Assembly (NCBI RefSeq): GCF_000300875.1
Contig: NZ_AMSG01000005.1
Location: 1 to 64,000 of the forward strand
Length of the DNA stretch: 64,000 bases
Direction of reading: 5' to 3'
Source: Galbibacter marinus
GTDB taxonomy: Bacteria; Bacteroidota; Bacteroidia; Flavobacteriales; Flavobacteriaceae
Shown here: positions 1 through 10,432 of the stretch, piece by piece
How positions within the stretch are numbered: position 1 is the stretch's first letter
How the letters are laid out: each line of letters opens with the position of its first letter
Program-made: the position numbers and the translations under genes
The notes under the pieces: generated by a model
The model's input: the letters and a program-made list of their open reading frames with translations, nothing else
The model's database searches: none
Told to the model about the DNA's origin: nothing

Positions 1-150
1 GAAAATAAATTGAAAAAAGATTAAAATGCTTTAATACACTCCGAAAATCCCCTTATCCAATTGATGAAACATCTTCATGAAAGACTCCAAACCCCACAAC
101 TTCACCAGAAAAGGACAACTAAAGTAAGTAAAAAAAATGTTTCGTGCAAC

Positions 151-864
151 TTATTTATCTGGGAATGAGATCCTCCCCCACTTATTAGTTAGTGCAGCGT
201 AGTCAAAATCCAAGGCAGAAGGCTGCCTTTCTAAAGAACCATTGGCAAATCCACGTTGTAAAATATCTTCAATTAGATAATCTTCCAATACACTTTCTGG
301 GTGGTATTCCTCTTTTAAACTAATATCAAACATACTAGCCGTTGTATTATACCAAAAGGCTCTCCACCCACTTTTAAGCTCCTTAACCAGATCAAAAGTC
401 GTCACTCCTGTTTGGCGATGGATGAGCTTAACCAAAATCTGCCCTTCAGTTCTAGTGAGCTTTTTAAGTTCTGCAGTAAACTCCTCCTCTATATATCGTT
501 GAATAATTCTAGTATACCTACGTTTATCTGATTTTCTCTCTATAGTAGCAAGTCGTTTATTGAGTTCGGTCAATCGTTCAGATGCCAACTTCGAATAAGG
601 ATATACCTTTTTGGTTTTTCTCCTTAATATCGAATACAGAACTCTATCCTTATAGGATGCAAAACGCAGCGGTTGAGATAACACTACAGGCGCCAGCTCA
701 ATAGTCTTTTTAGGAATGGAGTCTCCATCAAAGAAATAGTAATACATATCTGAGCTATCCAAAACAGTGTCAGTTGCCACCTCAACAGTATCCTTTTGCT
801 TAGTTTGCGCCCAAAGCATATGGCTACTTACCACCAAAATCGCTGTTAATATACCTCTATTCAC
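151..864 (-). CDS. DUF4294 domain-containing protein, probable secreted
   Basis: 237 aa ORF with N-terminal signal-like segment (MNRGILTAILVVSSHMLWAQ) and conserved-looking core YKDRVLYSILRRKTKKVYPYSKLASERL...LVKLIHRQTG; recognised as the DUF4294 pattern common in Bacteroidetes. Confidence 0.75.
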   Translation of the reverse strand: MNRGILTAILVVSSHMLWAQTKQKDTVEVATDTVLDSSDMYYYFFDGDSIPKKTIELAPVVLSQPLRFASYKDRVLYSILRRKTKKVYPYSKLASERLTELNKRLATIERKSDKRRYTRIIQRYIEEEFTAELKKLTRTEGQILVKLIHRQTGVTTFDLVKELKSGWRAFWYNTTASMFDISLKEEYHPESVLEDYLIEDILQRGFANGSLERQPSALDFDYAALTNKWGRISFPDK

Positions 865-1135
865 AACCTTTATTCACTTCCTTTTTTAATTCGACTCCTT
901 TACACATATATAATACGTATCACAACCGAAATGTAATAACAAATTAGTTCACATCGTTACTCACGATCAAATTTAACGCGTTATTTATGAATCTTACAAG
1001 CTAAATGATCAAATTATCGAAATGCACTTTATTAAAAATGACCTTCAACACATACAGTAATCCGAGGATTTTACAAGAGATTTTATAATTATCAGTGCGA
1101 ATATTAGTATTTTCGTACACTTAAAAATTAAGTCC

Positions 1136-2224
1136 ATGGCAAATAAAAAAATAATGAATAACAAATCTCTAGCTTTTTTAGAGAACTATTTAAACAATGC
1201 TTCGCCTACAGGTTATGAATGGGAAGGCCAAAAGATCTGGATGGAATACTTAAAACCCTATGTAGACGAATTTATCACAGATACTTATGGAACCGCTGTT
1301 GGCGTAATCAACCCAAAAGCCGAATACAAAGTTGTTATAGAAGGACATTCTGATGAAATATCATGGTATGTGAACTACATCACAGACAACGGTCTTATCT
1401 ATGTGATCCGCAATGGCGGAAGTGATCATCAAATCGCTCCTTCCAAAGTGGTACACATTCATACTAAAAAAGGGGTTGTAAAAGGTGTTTTTGGATGGCC
1501 AGCTATCCACACCCGATCAAATGAAAAAGAAGAAAGTCCTAAACTGGAAAACATTTTCGTAGATATAGGTGCTAAAGATAAAGAAGAAGTTGAAAAATTG
1601 GGAGTACATGTTGGGTGCGTTATAACCTACCCTGATGAATTCTTTGTAATGAATAAAGATAAGTTTGTCTGCCGAGCTATTGATAACCGTGCTGGTGGAT
1701 TTATGATCGCAGAAGTGGCCAGGTTACTTCACCAGAACAAAGTGAAACTTCCTTTTGGTCTATACATCACCAATTCAGTTCAAGAAGAAATCGGTCTTAG
1801 AGGCGCTGAAATGATCACCCAAACCATCAAGCCTAATGTGGCTATCGTTACTGATGTTTGTCATGACACCACAACACCTATGATTGATAAGAAAAAACAA
1901 GGTCATACTGAAATCGGAAAAGGACCTGTGATTTCATACGCTCCAGCGGTGCAGAATAAGCTAAGAGAATTAATTATCGATACGGCCGAGGAAAACAAAA
2001 TTCCATTTCAACGTATGGCAGCCTCTCGATATACAGGAACCGACACTGATGCCTTTGCATACAGTAATGGCGGGGTAGCTTCAGCCTTAATTTCCCTGCC
2101 ACTACGCTATATGCATACCACCGTAGAGATGGTTCATAAGGATGATGTAGAAAACGTTATTCGACTTATTTACGAATCTTTATTAAAAATCAAAAACAAT
2201 GAAAACTTCAGTTATTTTAAATAA
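1136..2224 (+). CDS. M42 family metallopeptidase (glutamyl/endoglucanase-type aminopeptidase)
   Basis: 362 aa; motifs SPTGYEWEG, EGHSDEISW, DNRAGG, VQEEIGLRGA, TGTDTDA typical of M42. Confidence 0.88.
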   Translation: MANKKIMNNKSLAFLENYLNNASPTGYEWEGQKIWMEYLKPYVDEFITDTYGTAVGVINPKAEYKVVIEGHSDEISWYVNYITDNGLIYVIRNGGSDHQIAPSKVVHIHTKKGVVKGVFGWPAIHTRSNEKEESPKLENIFVDIGAKDKEEVEKLGVHVGCVITYPDEFFVMNKDKFVCRAIDNRAGGFMIAEVARLLHQNKVKLPFGLYITNSVQEEIGLRGAEMITQTIKPNVAIVTDVCHDTTTPMIDKKKQGHTEIGKGPVISYAPAVQNKLRELIIDTAEENKIPFQRMAASRYTGTDTDAFAYSNGGVASALISLPLRYMHTTVEMVHKDDVENVIRLIYESLLKIKNNENFSYFK

Positions 2225-2230
2225 TAATTT

Positions 2231-2782
2231 TTGGATGAACTAGTAGACATACTTGACAAGCAAGGCAAATCCACTGGAACAAGCTTGCTGAAATCGGAAG
2301 CCCACAAAAAGGGGCTATTCCACGCAACAGCTCATGTGTGGATCTATAATCGAAACGGAGAAATTCTCATTCAAAAAAGATCAGGTAATAAAGAGACTTA
2401 TCCAAACAAGTGGGACGTTTCCGTAGCAGGACATATTTGTGCAGGCGAAGATCCTGTCACTACTGCTATTAGAGAAACAAGTGAGGAAATTGGTCTAAGA
2501 CTACAAAAGTCCGATCTTTATAAAATTGGCCAGTATCGATCAACAGTCATCCACAACAAGGATTTGATAGATTGTGAGTTCAACCATATTTATTTGACAG
2601 AGTTAAAGGTACCAATAGGCGAACTAAGGATTCAAACTACAGAAGTTGCAGCGATAAAATTCATTGACATCAATATCTATAGAGAATCATTAAAAGATTT
2701 TTCACTTTTAAAATCCTATGTACCTCATCCACCAGATTATGTAGACCTGGTTATTTCTGCTATTAGAAGACAAACATTGTAG
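2231..2782 (+). CDS. NUDIX hydrolase (IPP isomerase-like)
   Basis: 183 aa, TTG start; Nudix box GHICAGEDPVTTAIRETSEEIGL. Confidence 0.85.
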   Translation: MDELVDILDKQGKSTGTSLLKSEAHKKGLFHATAHVWIYNRNGEILIQKRSGNKETYPNKWDVSVAGHICAGEDPVTTAIRETSEEIGLRLQKSDLYKIGQYRSTVIHNKDLIDCEFNHIYLTELKVPIGELRIQTTEVAAIKFIDINIYRESLKDFSLLKSYVPHPPDYVDLVISAIRRQTL

Positions 2783-2791
2783 ATAAGATGA

Positions 2792-2816
2792 AAGATAGGG
2801 ATCTACTCCCTATCTT
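2792..2816 (+). terminator. Hairpin, possible terminator downstream of NUDIX gene
   Basis: Perfect 9-bp inverted repeat AAGATAGGG-atctact-CCCTATCTT just after the stop codon; no clear U-tract. Confidence 0.5.
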
Positions 2817-3246
2817 CTCTCTCACACAATCCTACATAGCTTTGTCCTCAGTGGTGTTTCAGTAAGATTGAGGCTAGTTTTTCAATATTGCCTAACTGAA
2901 TTAAGTATTGCGCTTCATTGTTTTACTAAGAATATTAATAGTAGCTGTGTCCCATCTCCATGCCCTGAATTTTTTAACTACAAGTCTTATTAGATTCTTC
3001 ATCTTGGATCTAACCCATGTTTTTATACTACCAATAAGCCTAGTTCTTGATGCCACTTATCTAAACTCTGCAGTAGTTTTATGCTTCTGCAGTTTCCTAT
3101 GAACTGCTCTGCCATAATCTAAAGCTTTGAACTACTAGGACTTCCTTGACACCTGGCCCCAATAGTTGTCGCTCATGCACACATACATATAATGGTTTCT
3201 AAAATTCGAAGGCTTTTCTGTATCTTAGTAAAACAATTAAATTGTT

Positions 3247-5166
3247 ATGAAAAACACCATAGCCGAACGAATTGCGGACTTTTTAAAACGCTTTCCTCCT
3301 TTTGACCTGTTAAAACCTCACCAATTATTGGAAATAGCTCAGCAGGTAAAGGTAATATACAAACAAAAGGGTGAATATGTATTTCAGCAAGGAACCCAAG
3401 GTCACGAATTATTTTACGTGGTTCATAAGGGCGCTGTAGCTATTGAAAAAACAGAAAACGATCAAGTTAGGACATTGGACAAATGTGACGAAGGTGATGC
3501 CTTTGGATTGCGTCCACTCTTTGCAAATGAACATTATAAAATCAGTGCAATAGTAGAAGAGGAATCTGTTTTATACGCCATTCCAATTGAAACATTCAAA
3601 CCATTAATTAAAAGAAATTACCGAGTCGGGCAGTTTTTAATTGAAAGCTTTGCTTCCAACACTAGAAACCCATATTCTAGAGAGCACAGAGGAAAACTCT
3701 ATACCGAAGAGGAGGACCAAGAAGAAATCACCCCAGAACTTTTTGAACTTCAACCCGTTAAATTCGTTAAAAACCTCATAAGTTGCAACAAAGGAGATCC
3801 CGTATCCGAGGTTGCTAAAATGATGTCTAAAAGAAAGGTTGGATCCATACTGGTTCTTGAGAATCAAATACCAGTTGGAATTGTTACGGATAAAGATATT
3901 AGAAACACTATTGCCGTTGGTAAATATCCTATTGATGTAGCTGTTGAAAAAATAATGACTTCCCCAGTGATTTGTTATCAGAAGGGACTTACTATAGCTC
4001 AGGCGCAGGTTGCCATGATAAAACACAAAATTAGTCACTTGTGCATTACTAAAGATGGCACCCCAAATACCAAGGCTATTGGAATAGTATCAGAGCACGA
4101 CATAATCGTGAGTCAAGGAAACAACCCTGCAGCACTTATTAAGGCAATCAAACGAGCAAATAAAAGCAAGTCTCTTAGAGCGATTCGAGAAAGGGTTATG
4201 CATTTACTCAGTGGATATATACGACAAAACATCCCGATGACTCATGTCTCTAAAATAATCTTCGAACTCAATGATGCCACCATTAAAAGGGTTATCGAGC
4301 GAAGTTTGGAAAAAATGAACGAGCATCCTCCTGTTAAATTTGCTTGGATGTCTCTGGGAAGTCAGGGCCGTAAAGAACAATTGCTCCATACAGATCAAGA
4401 CAACGCTATTATCTTTCAGGACGTTCCAGAAAGTGAACTCGAAGCTACCAAAGCCTATTTCATCAAACTAGCAAAAATTGCAAACAAAAGCCTGTACACC
4501 ATTGGGTTTGACTACTGTCCTGCAGATATGATGGCTAGAAATCCAAGTTGGTGCCTTCCTTTGAGTCAATGGAAAGATCAGTTTGAGGACTGGATGGTAA
4601 ACCCTGAGAATGAAGATATTTTGTTATGTTCTATATTTTTTGACTACGACATCTCCTATGGAGACGTTCATTTGACAAACCAACTAGCAGATCACATTTT
4701 CCAATTGAGTGAAAATAATCAAATATTCCTCGCTGCCATGGCATCTGTTTCTCTTAGAAGTCCTTCTCCATTAGGATTCTTCCGTCAATTTCTAATTGAA
4801 AGTAACGGAGAACATAAAGATTTCTTTGATCTTAAAAAAAGAGCATTAATGCCCATTACCGATGCAGGTCGCGTATTAATCCTACATCACAAGATCAAAA
4901 ATATCAACAACACCGCTGAGAGATTTGAAAAACTTGCCTCTTTAGAGCCACAAAACAGTGAACTCTATCTCTCGTGTTCCTATACCGCGAAGGCCTTATT
5001 AAAGTTTAGAACCAAACAAGGTCTAATGCATAAGGACACCGGTCGGTTCATTGCACTAGACGCGCTTTCAAAAGAAGAGCGAATAAAACTCAAACGCTGT
5101 TTTAAAACCATCAGTGAGGTTCAAGAATTAATTAAATTACGTTTTAAAGTTTCAAGTTTCATCTAA
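3247..5166 (+). CDS. Cyclic-nucleotide-binding / CBS pair / DUF294 nucleotidyltransferase-like protein
   Basis: 639 aa; N-terminal cNMP-binding-like domain (YVFQQGTQGHELFYVVHKGAV), two CBS-like segments (VGSILVLENQIPVGIVTDKDIR; ISHLCITKDG), DUF294 signature (WMSLGSQGRKEQLLHTDQDNAIIF). Confidence 0.9.
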   Translation: MKNTIAERIADFLKRFPPFDLLKPHQLLEIAQQVKVIYKQKGEYVFQQGTQGHELFYVVHKGAVAIEKTENDQVRTLDKCDEGDAFGLRPLFANEHYKISAIVEEESVLYAIPIETFKPLIKRNYRVGQFLIESFASNTRNPYSREHRGKLYTEEEDQEEITPELFELQPVKFVKNLISCNKGDPVSEVAKMMSKRKVGSILVLENQIPVGIVTDKDIRNTIAVGKYPIDVAVEKIMTSPVICYQKGLTIAQAQVAMIKHKISHLCITKDGTPNTKAIGIVSEHDIIVSQGNNPAALIKAIKRANKSKSLRAIRERVMHLLSGYIRQNIPMTHVSKIIFELNDATIKRVIERSLEKMNEHPPVKFAWMSLGSQGRKEQLLHTDQDNAIIFQDVPESELEATKAYFIKLAKIANKSLYTIGFDYCPADMMARNPSWCLPLSQWKDQFEDWMVNPENEDILLCSIFFDYDISYGDVHLTNQLADHIFQLSENNQIFLAAMASVSLRSPSPLGFFRQFLIESNGEHKDFFDLKKRALMPITDAGRVLILHHKIKNINNTAERFEKLASLEPQNSELYLSCSYTAKALLKFRTKQGLMHKDTGRFIALDALSKEERIKLKRCFKTISEVQELIKLRFKVSSFI

Positions 5167-5837
5167 TGGCTATGTTCTCATTATTCAAAAAAAAGAAAGA
5201 GTATCCAAAATTCTGGACCGACTATCAAAACAAATTCAAAACCAACCCTCCAGAGACCATTGAAGAAAACTCATTCGTAGTCTTTGATACAGAGACAACT
5301 GGCCTAGATCTTAAAAAGGACCGAATACTAAGTATTGGAGCATTGAAAGTTCAAGGTAAAACTATCGAAGTGGCCAATATATTTGAGAGGTATATCAACC
5401 AAAGTACCTTTAATCCTGAGACTGTAGCTATTCACGGTATTATTAAAAACGATCTAAATCCAAATACCACCGAAGAGGATGCAATTATTGAATTCCTAGA
5501 GTATATTGGAAACTCAGTCCTTGTCGCCCATCACATTGCCTTTGATGTTGGAATGATTAACAAGGTATTACACCGAATGGGACTTCCTAGGCTAAAGAAT
5601 AAAACTTTGGATACCATGTTGCTTTATAGAGCAAGCAGAATTAACTCCAATCTCATTGATAAGGAACGTAATTATTCGTTGGATGAGTTAGCTGAAAACT
5701 TGAATATATCGTTAAAAGACAGACATACTGCTGCTGGAGATGCCTATATTACGGCCATCGCATTTTTAAAAATCGTCTCAAGGGTAAGCAATCAAAAAAA
5801 TGGACGATTAAAAGATTTAATCCGGCTAAACAGATAG
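5166..5837 (+). CDS. 3'-5' exonuclease, DNA polymerase III epsilon-like
   Basis: 223 aa; Exo motifs FDTETTGLD, LVAHHIAFDVGM, DRHTAAGDAYITA; start overlaps previous stop by 1 nt (TAATG). Confidence 0.88.
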   Translation: MAMFSLFKKKKEYPKFWTDYQNKFKTNPPETIEENSFVVFDTETTGLDLKKDRILSIGALKVQGKTIEVANIFERYINQSTFNPETVAIHGIIKNDLNPNTTEEDAIIEFLEYIGNSVLVAHHIAFDVGMINKVLHRMGLPRLKNKTLDTMLLYRASRINSNLIDKERNYSLDELAENLNISLKDRHTAAGDAYITAIAFLKIVSRVSNQKNGRLKDLIRLNR

Positions 5838-5860
5838 CCCAAAATGTACAGATCAAAAAA

Positions 5861-5900
5861 ATATCAGAACAAAGCAAAGTCTTGTTCTGATATTTTTTTT
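5861..5900. terminator. Bidirectional intrinsic terminator between exonuclease gene and acs
   Basis: ATATCAGAACAA-agcaaagtc-TTGTTCTGATAT followed by T8; A-run on the other side. Confidence 0.85.
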
Positions 5901-5922
5901 AATATTACTTCGATTTAAGAAT

Positions 5923-7839
5923 CTAATCGATTCTGTTTTCAATTACATGATCAACAATCTCTGGATTCAACAATGTACTTGTATCACCTAAATTGCTAAG
6001 CTCATTAGAGGCAATCTTACGCAATATTCTTCGCATAATCTTACCACTTCTGGTTTTTGGAAGACCGCTAACAAATTGAATCTTCTCCAATTTTGCAATA
6101 GGACCAATATGGTCGACTATTTGTTGATTAATTTCATTTCGAACGTTTTCCCGATCTCTTGTTTCTCCAACTTCTTTTAGAATTACAAAACCGTATAAGG
6201 CATTCCCTTTAATATCGTGTGGAAAGCCTACAATAGCTGATTCCGCAACCGCGGGGTGTTGATTAATTGCATCTTCTATTGGTGCAGTCCCTAGATTATG
6301 ACCAGAAACAATAACCACATCATCTACCCTTCCCGTAATACGGTAATAGCCTACTGCATCTCTAAAGGCACCGTCTCCACTAAAATACATATTCTCATAG
6401 GCTGAGAAATAGGTTTCTTTGTAACGTTTATGATCATTCCAAATAGTTCTAGCCATACCAGGCCAAGGGAATTTCATACACAATCTTCCACTGACTAGAT
6501 TTCCTTTAATTTCTACTCCATCATCATCCAATAATGCAGGTTGAACTCCTGGAAGTGGTAAAGTGGCATAGGTCGGGATCGTAGGAGTGACATAAGGTAT
6601 TGGTGAGAGCATAATTCCACCAGTCTCTGTTTGCCACCAGGTGTCAACAATAGGACATTTTCCTTTTCCAATAATATCATTATACCAATGCCATGCCTCT
6701 TCATTGATCGGTTCTCCTACAGAACCTAAAACCTTAAGTGAGCTCAAGTCATACTTGGTAACAAATTCAGTGCTTCTTTTTGCCAATGCTCTAATAGCTG
6801 TTGGCGCTGTATAAAACTGGTTTACTCTATGCTTTTCAATTACCTCCCAGAATCTCCCAAAGTCAGGATACGATGGTACTCCCTCGAACATAATCGAAGT
6901 TGCACCATTGGCTAATGGTCCGTATATAATATAACTATGTCCAGTTACCCAACCTATATCGGCTGTACACCAAAAGACATCATTTTCACGATATTGAAAT
7001 ATATTTTTAAAAGTAAAGGCCGTAAAGACCATATACCCTCCGATGGTATGGACCATCCCCTTAGGTTTTCCTGTAGATCCTGAGGTATACAAAATGAATA
7101 AAGGATCCTCAGCATCCATAATCTCAGGCTCACAATCCATAGACGCATTGTCAAGTAGCGGTTGCAACCATTCATCCCGCCCCTGTTCCATGTGAATATT
7201 CTCATTGGTTCTTTTTGCCACCAAAACAGCTTCAATAGAATCACAGTTTACTAAGGCTTCATCAACGATTCCTTTAAGGTCAATAGATTTCTTACCTCTA
7301 TAGGAACCATCGGCTGTTATTAACAACTTACAATCAGAATCATTAATTCTCGTAGAAAGTGCCGTGGAGGAAAATCCTGCAAACACTACCGAATGTATGG
7401 CACCAATTCTAGCACAGGCCAAAATCGAAATTGTCAATTCTGGAATCATCGGTAAGTATATACAAACCCGATCTCCTTTTCCAACGCCCTTAGATTTTAG
7501 GACATTTGCAAATTTACAAACACGTTCATGCAAATTCTTATAGGTGATATGCACCGCTGGTTGACTTGGATCATTAGGTTCCCATATAATAGCTGGCTTG
7601 TCTCCACGGGTTCTAAGATGACGATCAATGCAGTTTTCGGTTATATTGAGCTTTCCGCCCTCAAACCATTTGATCTCTGGTTTGTTAAAATCCCAATTTA
7701 GGACATTATCCCATTTCTTTCTCCAGACAAAATGTTCCTCTGCGACTTCTCCCCAAAAACTCTCAGGGTCGCGTACTGATTTTCTATAAACTTGAAAATA
7801 CTCTTCTAAATGTTTTATGTGGTAATTACTCATGCTCAC
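5923..7839 (-). CDS. acs: Acetate--CoA ligase
   Basis: 638 aa; AMP-binding motif LYTSGSTGKPKGMVH, TWWQTETGG, C-terminal PKTRSGKIMRR. Confidence 0.95.
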   Translation of the reverse strand: MSMSNYHIKHLEEYFQVYRKSVRDPESFWGEVAEEHFVWRKKWDNVLNWDFNKPEIKWFEGGKLNITENCIDRHLRTRGDKPAIIWEPNDPSQPAVHITYKNLHERVCKFANVLKSKGVGKGDRVCIYLPMIPELTISILACARIGAIHSVVFAGFSSTALSTRINDSDCKLLITADGSYRGKKSIDLKGIVDEALVNCDSIEAVLVAKRTNENIHMEQGRDEWLQPLLDNASMDCEPEIMDAEDPLFILYTSGSTGKPKGMVHTIGGYMVFTAFTFKNIFQYRENDVFWCTADIGWVTGHSYIIYGPLANGATSIMFEGVPSYPDFGRFWEVIEKHRVNQFYTAPTAIRALAKRSTEFVTKYDLSSLKVLGSVGEPINEEAWHWYNDIIGKGKCPIVDTWWQTETGGIMLSPIPYVTPTIPTYATLPLPGVQPALLDDDGVEIKGNLVSGRLCMKFPWPGMARTIWNDHKRYKETYFSAYENMYFSGDGAFRDAVGYYRITGRVDDVVIVSGHNLGTAPIEDAINQHPAVAESAIVGFPHDIKGNALYGFVILKEVGETRDRENVRNEINQQIVDHIGPIAKLEKIQFVSGLPKTRSGKIMRRILRKIASNELSNLGDTSTLLNPEIVDHVIENRID

Positions 7840-8306
7840 TAAAGTACTTATTTTGAAACAAATTACCTAATGCAAAGAACTAGGGCTCTATAACTTTCTG
7901 CAAGCGTTTTTTTAATAAAACTAAACTAATTCATTGAGAGTCAATCAGAAATAACTCCCGCAGCATTTAGGGCATCTCAAGCAGGTTTTAAGGTGCCTTT
8001 TGTCGTTTGTACATATTCATGGACCGTTGGTAGCACGCCTATTGCTGTTTAGAGAATATTTGAGAGATATTCTTAAAGTTTTATAATTCTCAACAAAAAA
8101 CTATAAAAATCTTTTCAAGATGGTAGTAAATTAGTAATAAAAGGCCAATAGAGGGGTTGATTTAATGGTTTCTAAATGCCTTTTGTACTAACAGCAATGA
8201 GCCATCCCATATTAAGAAGGCAATTCCTAAACTCAAACATTTGGTATTACTTGAATATCACCTATAAATTACTTAACTTGAGGCAATTGTAAATATAAAT
8301 TCACAT

Positions 8307-8435
8307 ATGGGAAAAGGAGATGTAAAAACAAGAAGAGGTAAAATTAGCCGTGGTAGCTATGGCGTGCGCAGGCGTAAAAAAATTAAAAAAAGACCGCCAG
8401 TTGAAGAAAAGGTAAGTGTCGATACCAAAAAGTAA
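8307..8435 (+). CDS. 30S ribosomal protein THX (bTHX) family
   Basis: 42-aa ORF missing from the supplied track: MGKGDVKTRRGKISRGSYGVRRRKKIKKRPPVEEKVSVDTKK; recognised THX pattern (MGKGDxKTRRGKIxxGxYGxxR). Confidence 0.88.
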   Translation: MGKGDVKTRRGKISRGSYGVRRRKKIKKRPPVEEKVSVDTKK

Positions 8436-8455
8436 TCTAAAAAAATATAAAAAGT

Positions 8456-8501
8456 TTGCTTTAGCTTGGGGGATTTATATCACCGCCCCAGGCTAAAGCA
8501 A
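8456..8501. terminator. Long stem-loop between convergent THX and yaaA-family genes
   Basis: TTGCTTTAGCTTGGGG / CCCCAGGCTAAAGCAA, 16-bp stem with one G-T pair and 14-nt loop. Confidence 0.6.
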
Positions 8502-8522
8502 TTATGTACCATAACTCCATGA

Positions 8523-9284
8523 TTACCTTACAAAAACAGGCTGATCTTCCCTTTGGGTATACTGTTCACTGTATTGGTACCCATCAGTATTAAACCCTTT
8601 AATATCTTCCAAAGTCTGGGCATTGGTATCTACAATATATCGAACCATAGCTCCTCTAGCCTTTTTAGCAAAGAAACTAATTATCTTAAGCTTGTCATTT
8701 TTCCAATCCTTAAAAATAGGAGTGATCACAGGCACCTTTAAACTTTTCTCATCGATAGCTCCAAAATACTCGTTACTTGCCAAGTTGATAAACAACTCAT
8801 CGGCCTCTAATTCATCATTGAGTTTTGCCGTTATTTTTTTCTTCCAAAATCCATAGAGATCCTTGTGTGATCCTACATGAAGTTTGGTACCCATCTCCAA
8901 TCGATAAGGTTGTATTAAATCAAGAGGTTTCAGCACCCCATACAATCCACTTAGTATTCGTAGTTGTTGTTGTAGGATAGCAAATTTGTCCTTGTCCAAG
9001 CTATAGGCGTCCAGACCAGTGTATACATCTCCATTAAAAGCAAATACCGCTGGGCGCGCATTCTGTGAAGTAAAAGGAATTTCAAAATCTTGATTTCTTT
9101 TCCAATTTAACTCCGCTAGATTTGCAGAAATACCCATCAGGTCTGAGAGTTTCTTTGGCGTCTTCTTTTGAAGAACCTCATTTAACTTCTGTGACTGTTC
9201 TAAAAACTCAGGTTGCGTGTAATCTTTTACAGGAAGTGGACTTTCAAAATCAAGTGATTTTGCTGGTGATATTACGATTTTCAT
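8523..9284 (-). CDS. yaaA: Peroxide stress protein YaaA (UPF0246 family)
   Basis: 253 aa; [56 protein letters not shown]. Confidence 0.92.
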   Translation of the reverse strand: MKIVISPAKSLDFESPLPVKDYTQPEFLEQSQKLNEVLQKKTPKKLSDLMGISANLAELNWKRNQDFEIPFTSQNARPAVFAFNGDVYTGLDAYSLDKDKFAILQQQLRILSGLYGVLKPLDLIQPYRLEMGTKLHVGSHKDLYGFWKKKITAKLNDELEADELFINLASNEYFGAIDEKSLKVPVITPIFKDWKNDKLKIISFFAKKARGAMVRYIVDTNAQTLEDIKGFNTDGYQYSEQYTQREDQPVFVR

Positions 9285-9385
9285 GGTACTGTGATTTTAC
9301 ACTAACAAACATACAACCTTCAACATAAATTAACCATTAAAAACGACCACTGTTTTTGATAGCTTGATAACTTTTATCTATTGAG

Positions 9386-10417
9386 TCAAAGATCTTGATG
9401 CTTGGAATATTGCCGCCATTTCTCCAAGCACTTCTCCATATCTTCTGGAAGTGGGGTTTCAAACCTAAGAAACTTTCCACTCACTGGATGCTCAAACCCT
9501 AAAGTTTTAGCGTGTAATGCCTGCCTAGGCAATATAGAAAAGCAATTTTCAACAAATTGTTTGTACTTGGTAAAGGTGGTGCCTTTTAAAATTTTGTCAC
9601 CTCCGTAACGCTCGTCATTAAAAAGAGTATGACCTACAAATTTCATATGGGCCCGAATCTGATGTGTCCTACCTGTTTCCAGTCTGCAAGAAACCAGTGT
9701 CACATATCCAAATCGTTCCAAAACCTTATAATGAGTTACAGCTTCTTTTCCTTGATCGCCATCTGGAAAAACTGCCATTTGAAGTCTGTTTTTTGGATGT
9801 CTTCCAATATGCCCTTCTACAACACCTTGATCCTCTTTAAGATCTCCCCAAACCAACGCCATATATTCGCGCTCGCTTGTTTTATGGAAAAATTGTTTGG
9901 AGAGATGACTTAACGCATTTTCGGTCTTAGCCACCACTAACAACCCGCTAGTATCTTTATCTATACGATGAACCAATCCAGGTCGCTCATTACTGTTTAA
10001 CGGCAGGTTATCAAAATGAAAAATAAGCGCATTAATAAGCGTTCCTGAATAATTTCCATGCCCAGGGTGCACTACCATCCCTGCAGGTTTATTCACCACT
10101 AAAAGCTCATCATCCTCATACACAATATCCAGGGGGATATCCTCTGGGGTTAACAAATACTCATGAGGTGGATGCTCAAAGAGCACTTTAACCTGATCAT
10201 TTGCCTTGACTTTATGATTGGATTTTACAGCATGTCCATTTACATAAATATTACCTCCTTTTGCGGCTTGTTGGATTTTATTTCTGGTAGCGTTCTCAAT
10301 AAAATTCATCAAGAACTTGTCTACTCTTAAAGGTTCTTGTCCCTTTCCCGCGGTAAAACTATAGTGTTCAAAAAGTTCGTCTTGTTGATTGAAATCCTCT
10401 TGCTGATTCTCTAACAT
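9386..10417 (-). CDS. RluA family pseudouridine synthase
   Basis: 343 aa; S4-like N-terminus, RPGLVHRIDKDTSGLLVVAKT and GRTHQIRAHM motifs. Confidence 0.92.
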   Translation of the reverse strand: MLENQQEDFNQQDELFEHYSFTAGKGQEPLRVDKFLMNFIENATRNKIQQAAKGGNIYVNGHAVKSNHKVKANDQVKVLFEHPPHEYLLTPEDIPLDIVYEDDELLVVNKPAGMVVHPGHGNYSGTLINALIFHFDNLPLNSNERPGLVHRIDKDTSGLLVVAKTENALSHLSKQFFHKTSEREYMALVWGDLKEDQGVVEGHIGRHPKNRLQMAVFPDGDQGKEAVTHYKVLERFGYVTLVSCRLETGRTHQIRAHMKFVGHTLFNDERYGGDKILKGTTFTKYKQFVENCFSILPRQALHAKTLGFEHPVSGKFLRFETPLPEDMEKCLEKWRQYSKHQDL

Positions 10418-10432
10418 GCATTCCCCATTTGG

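Noticed and set aside
3637-4038. 133-aa minus ORF within the DUF294 gene
   Set aside because: Antisense to a clear CDS, no family features
7880-8060. Protein-like 40-codon stretch (ESQSEITPAAFRASQAGFKVPFVVCTYSWTVGSTPIAV) downstream of nothing obvious, upstream of THX
   Set aside because: No start codon or family recognised, bounded by stops, length within chance expectation
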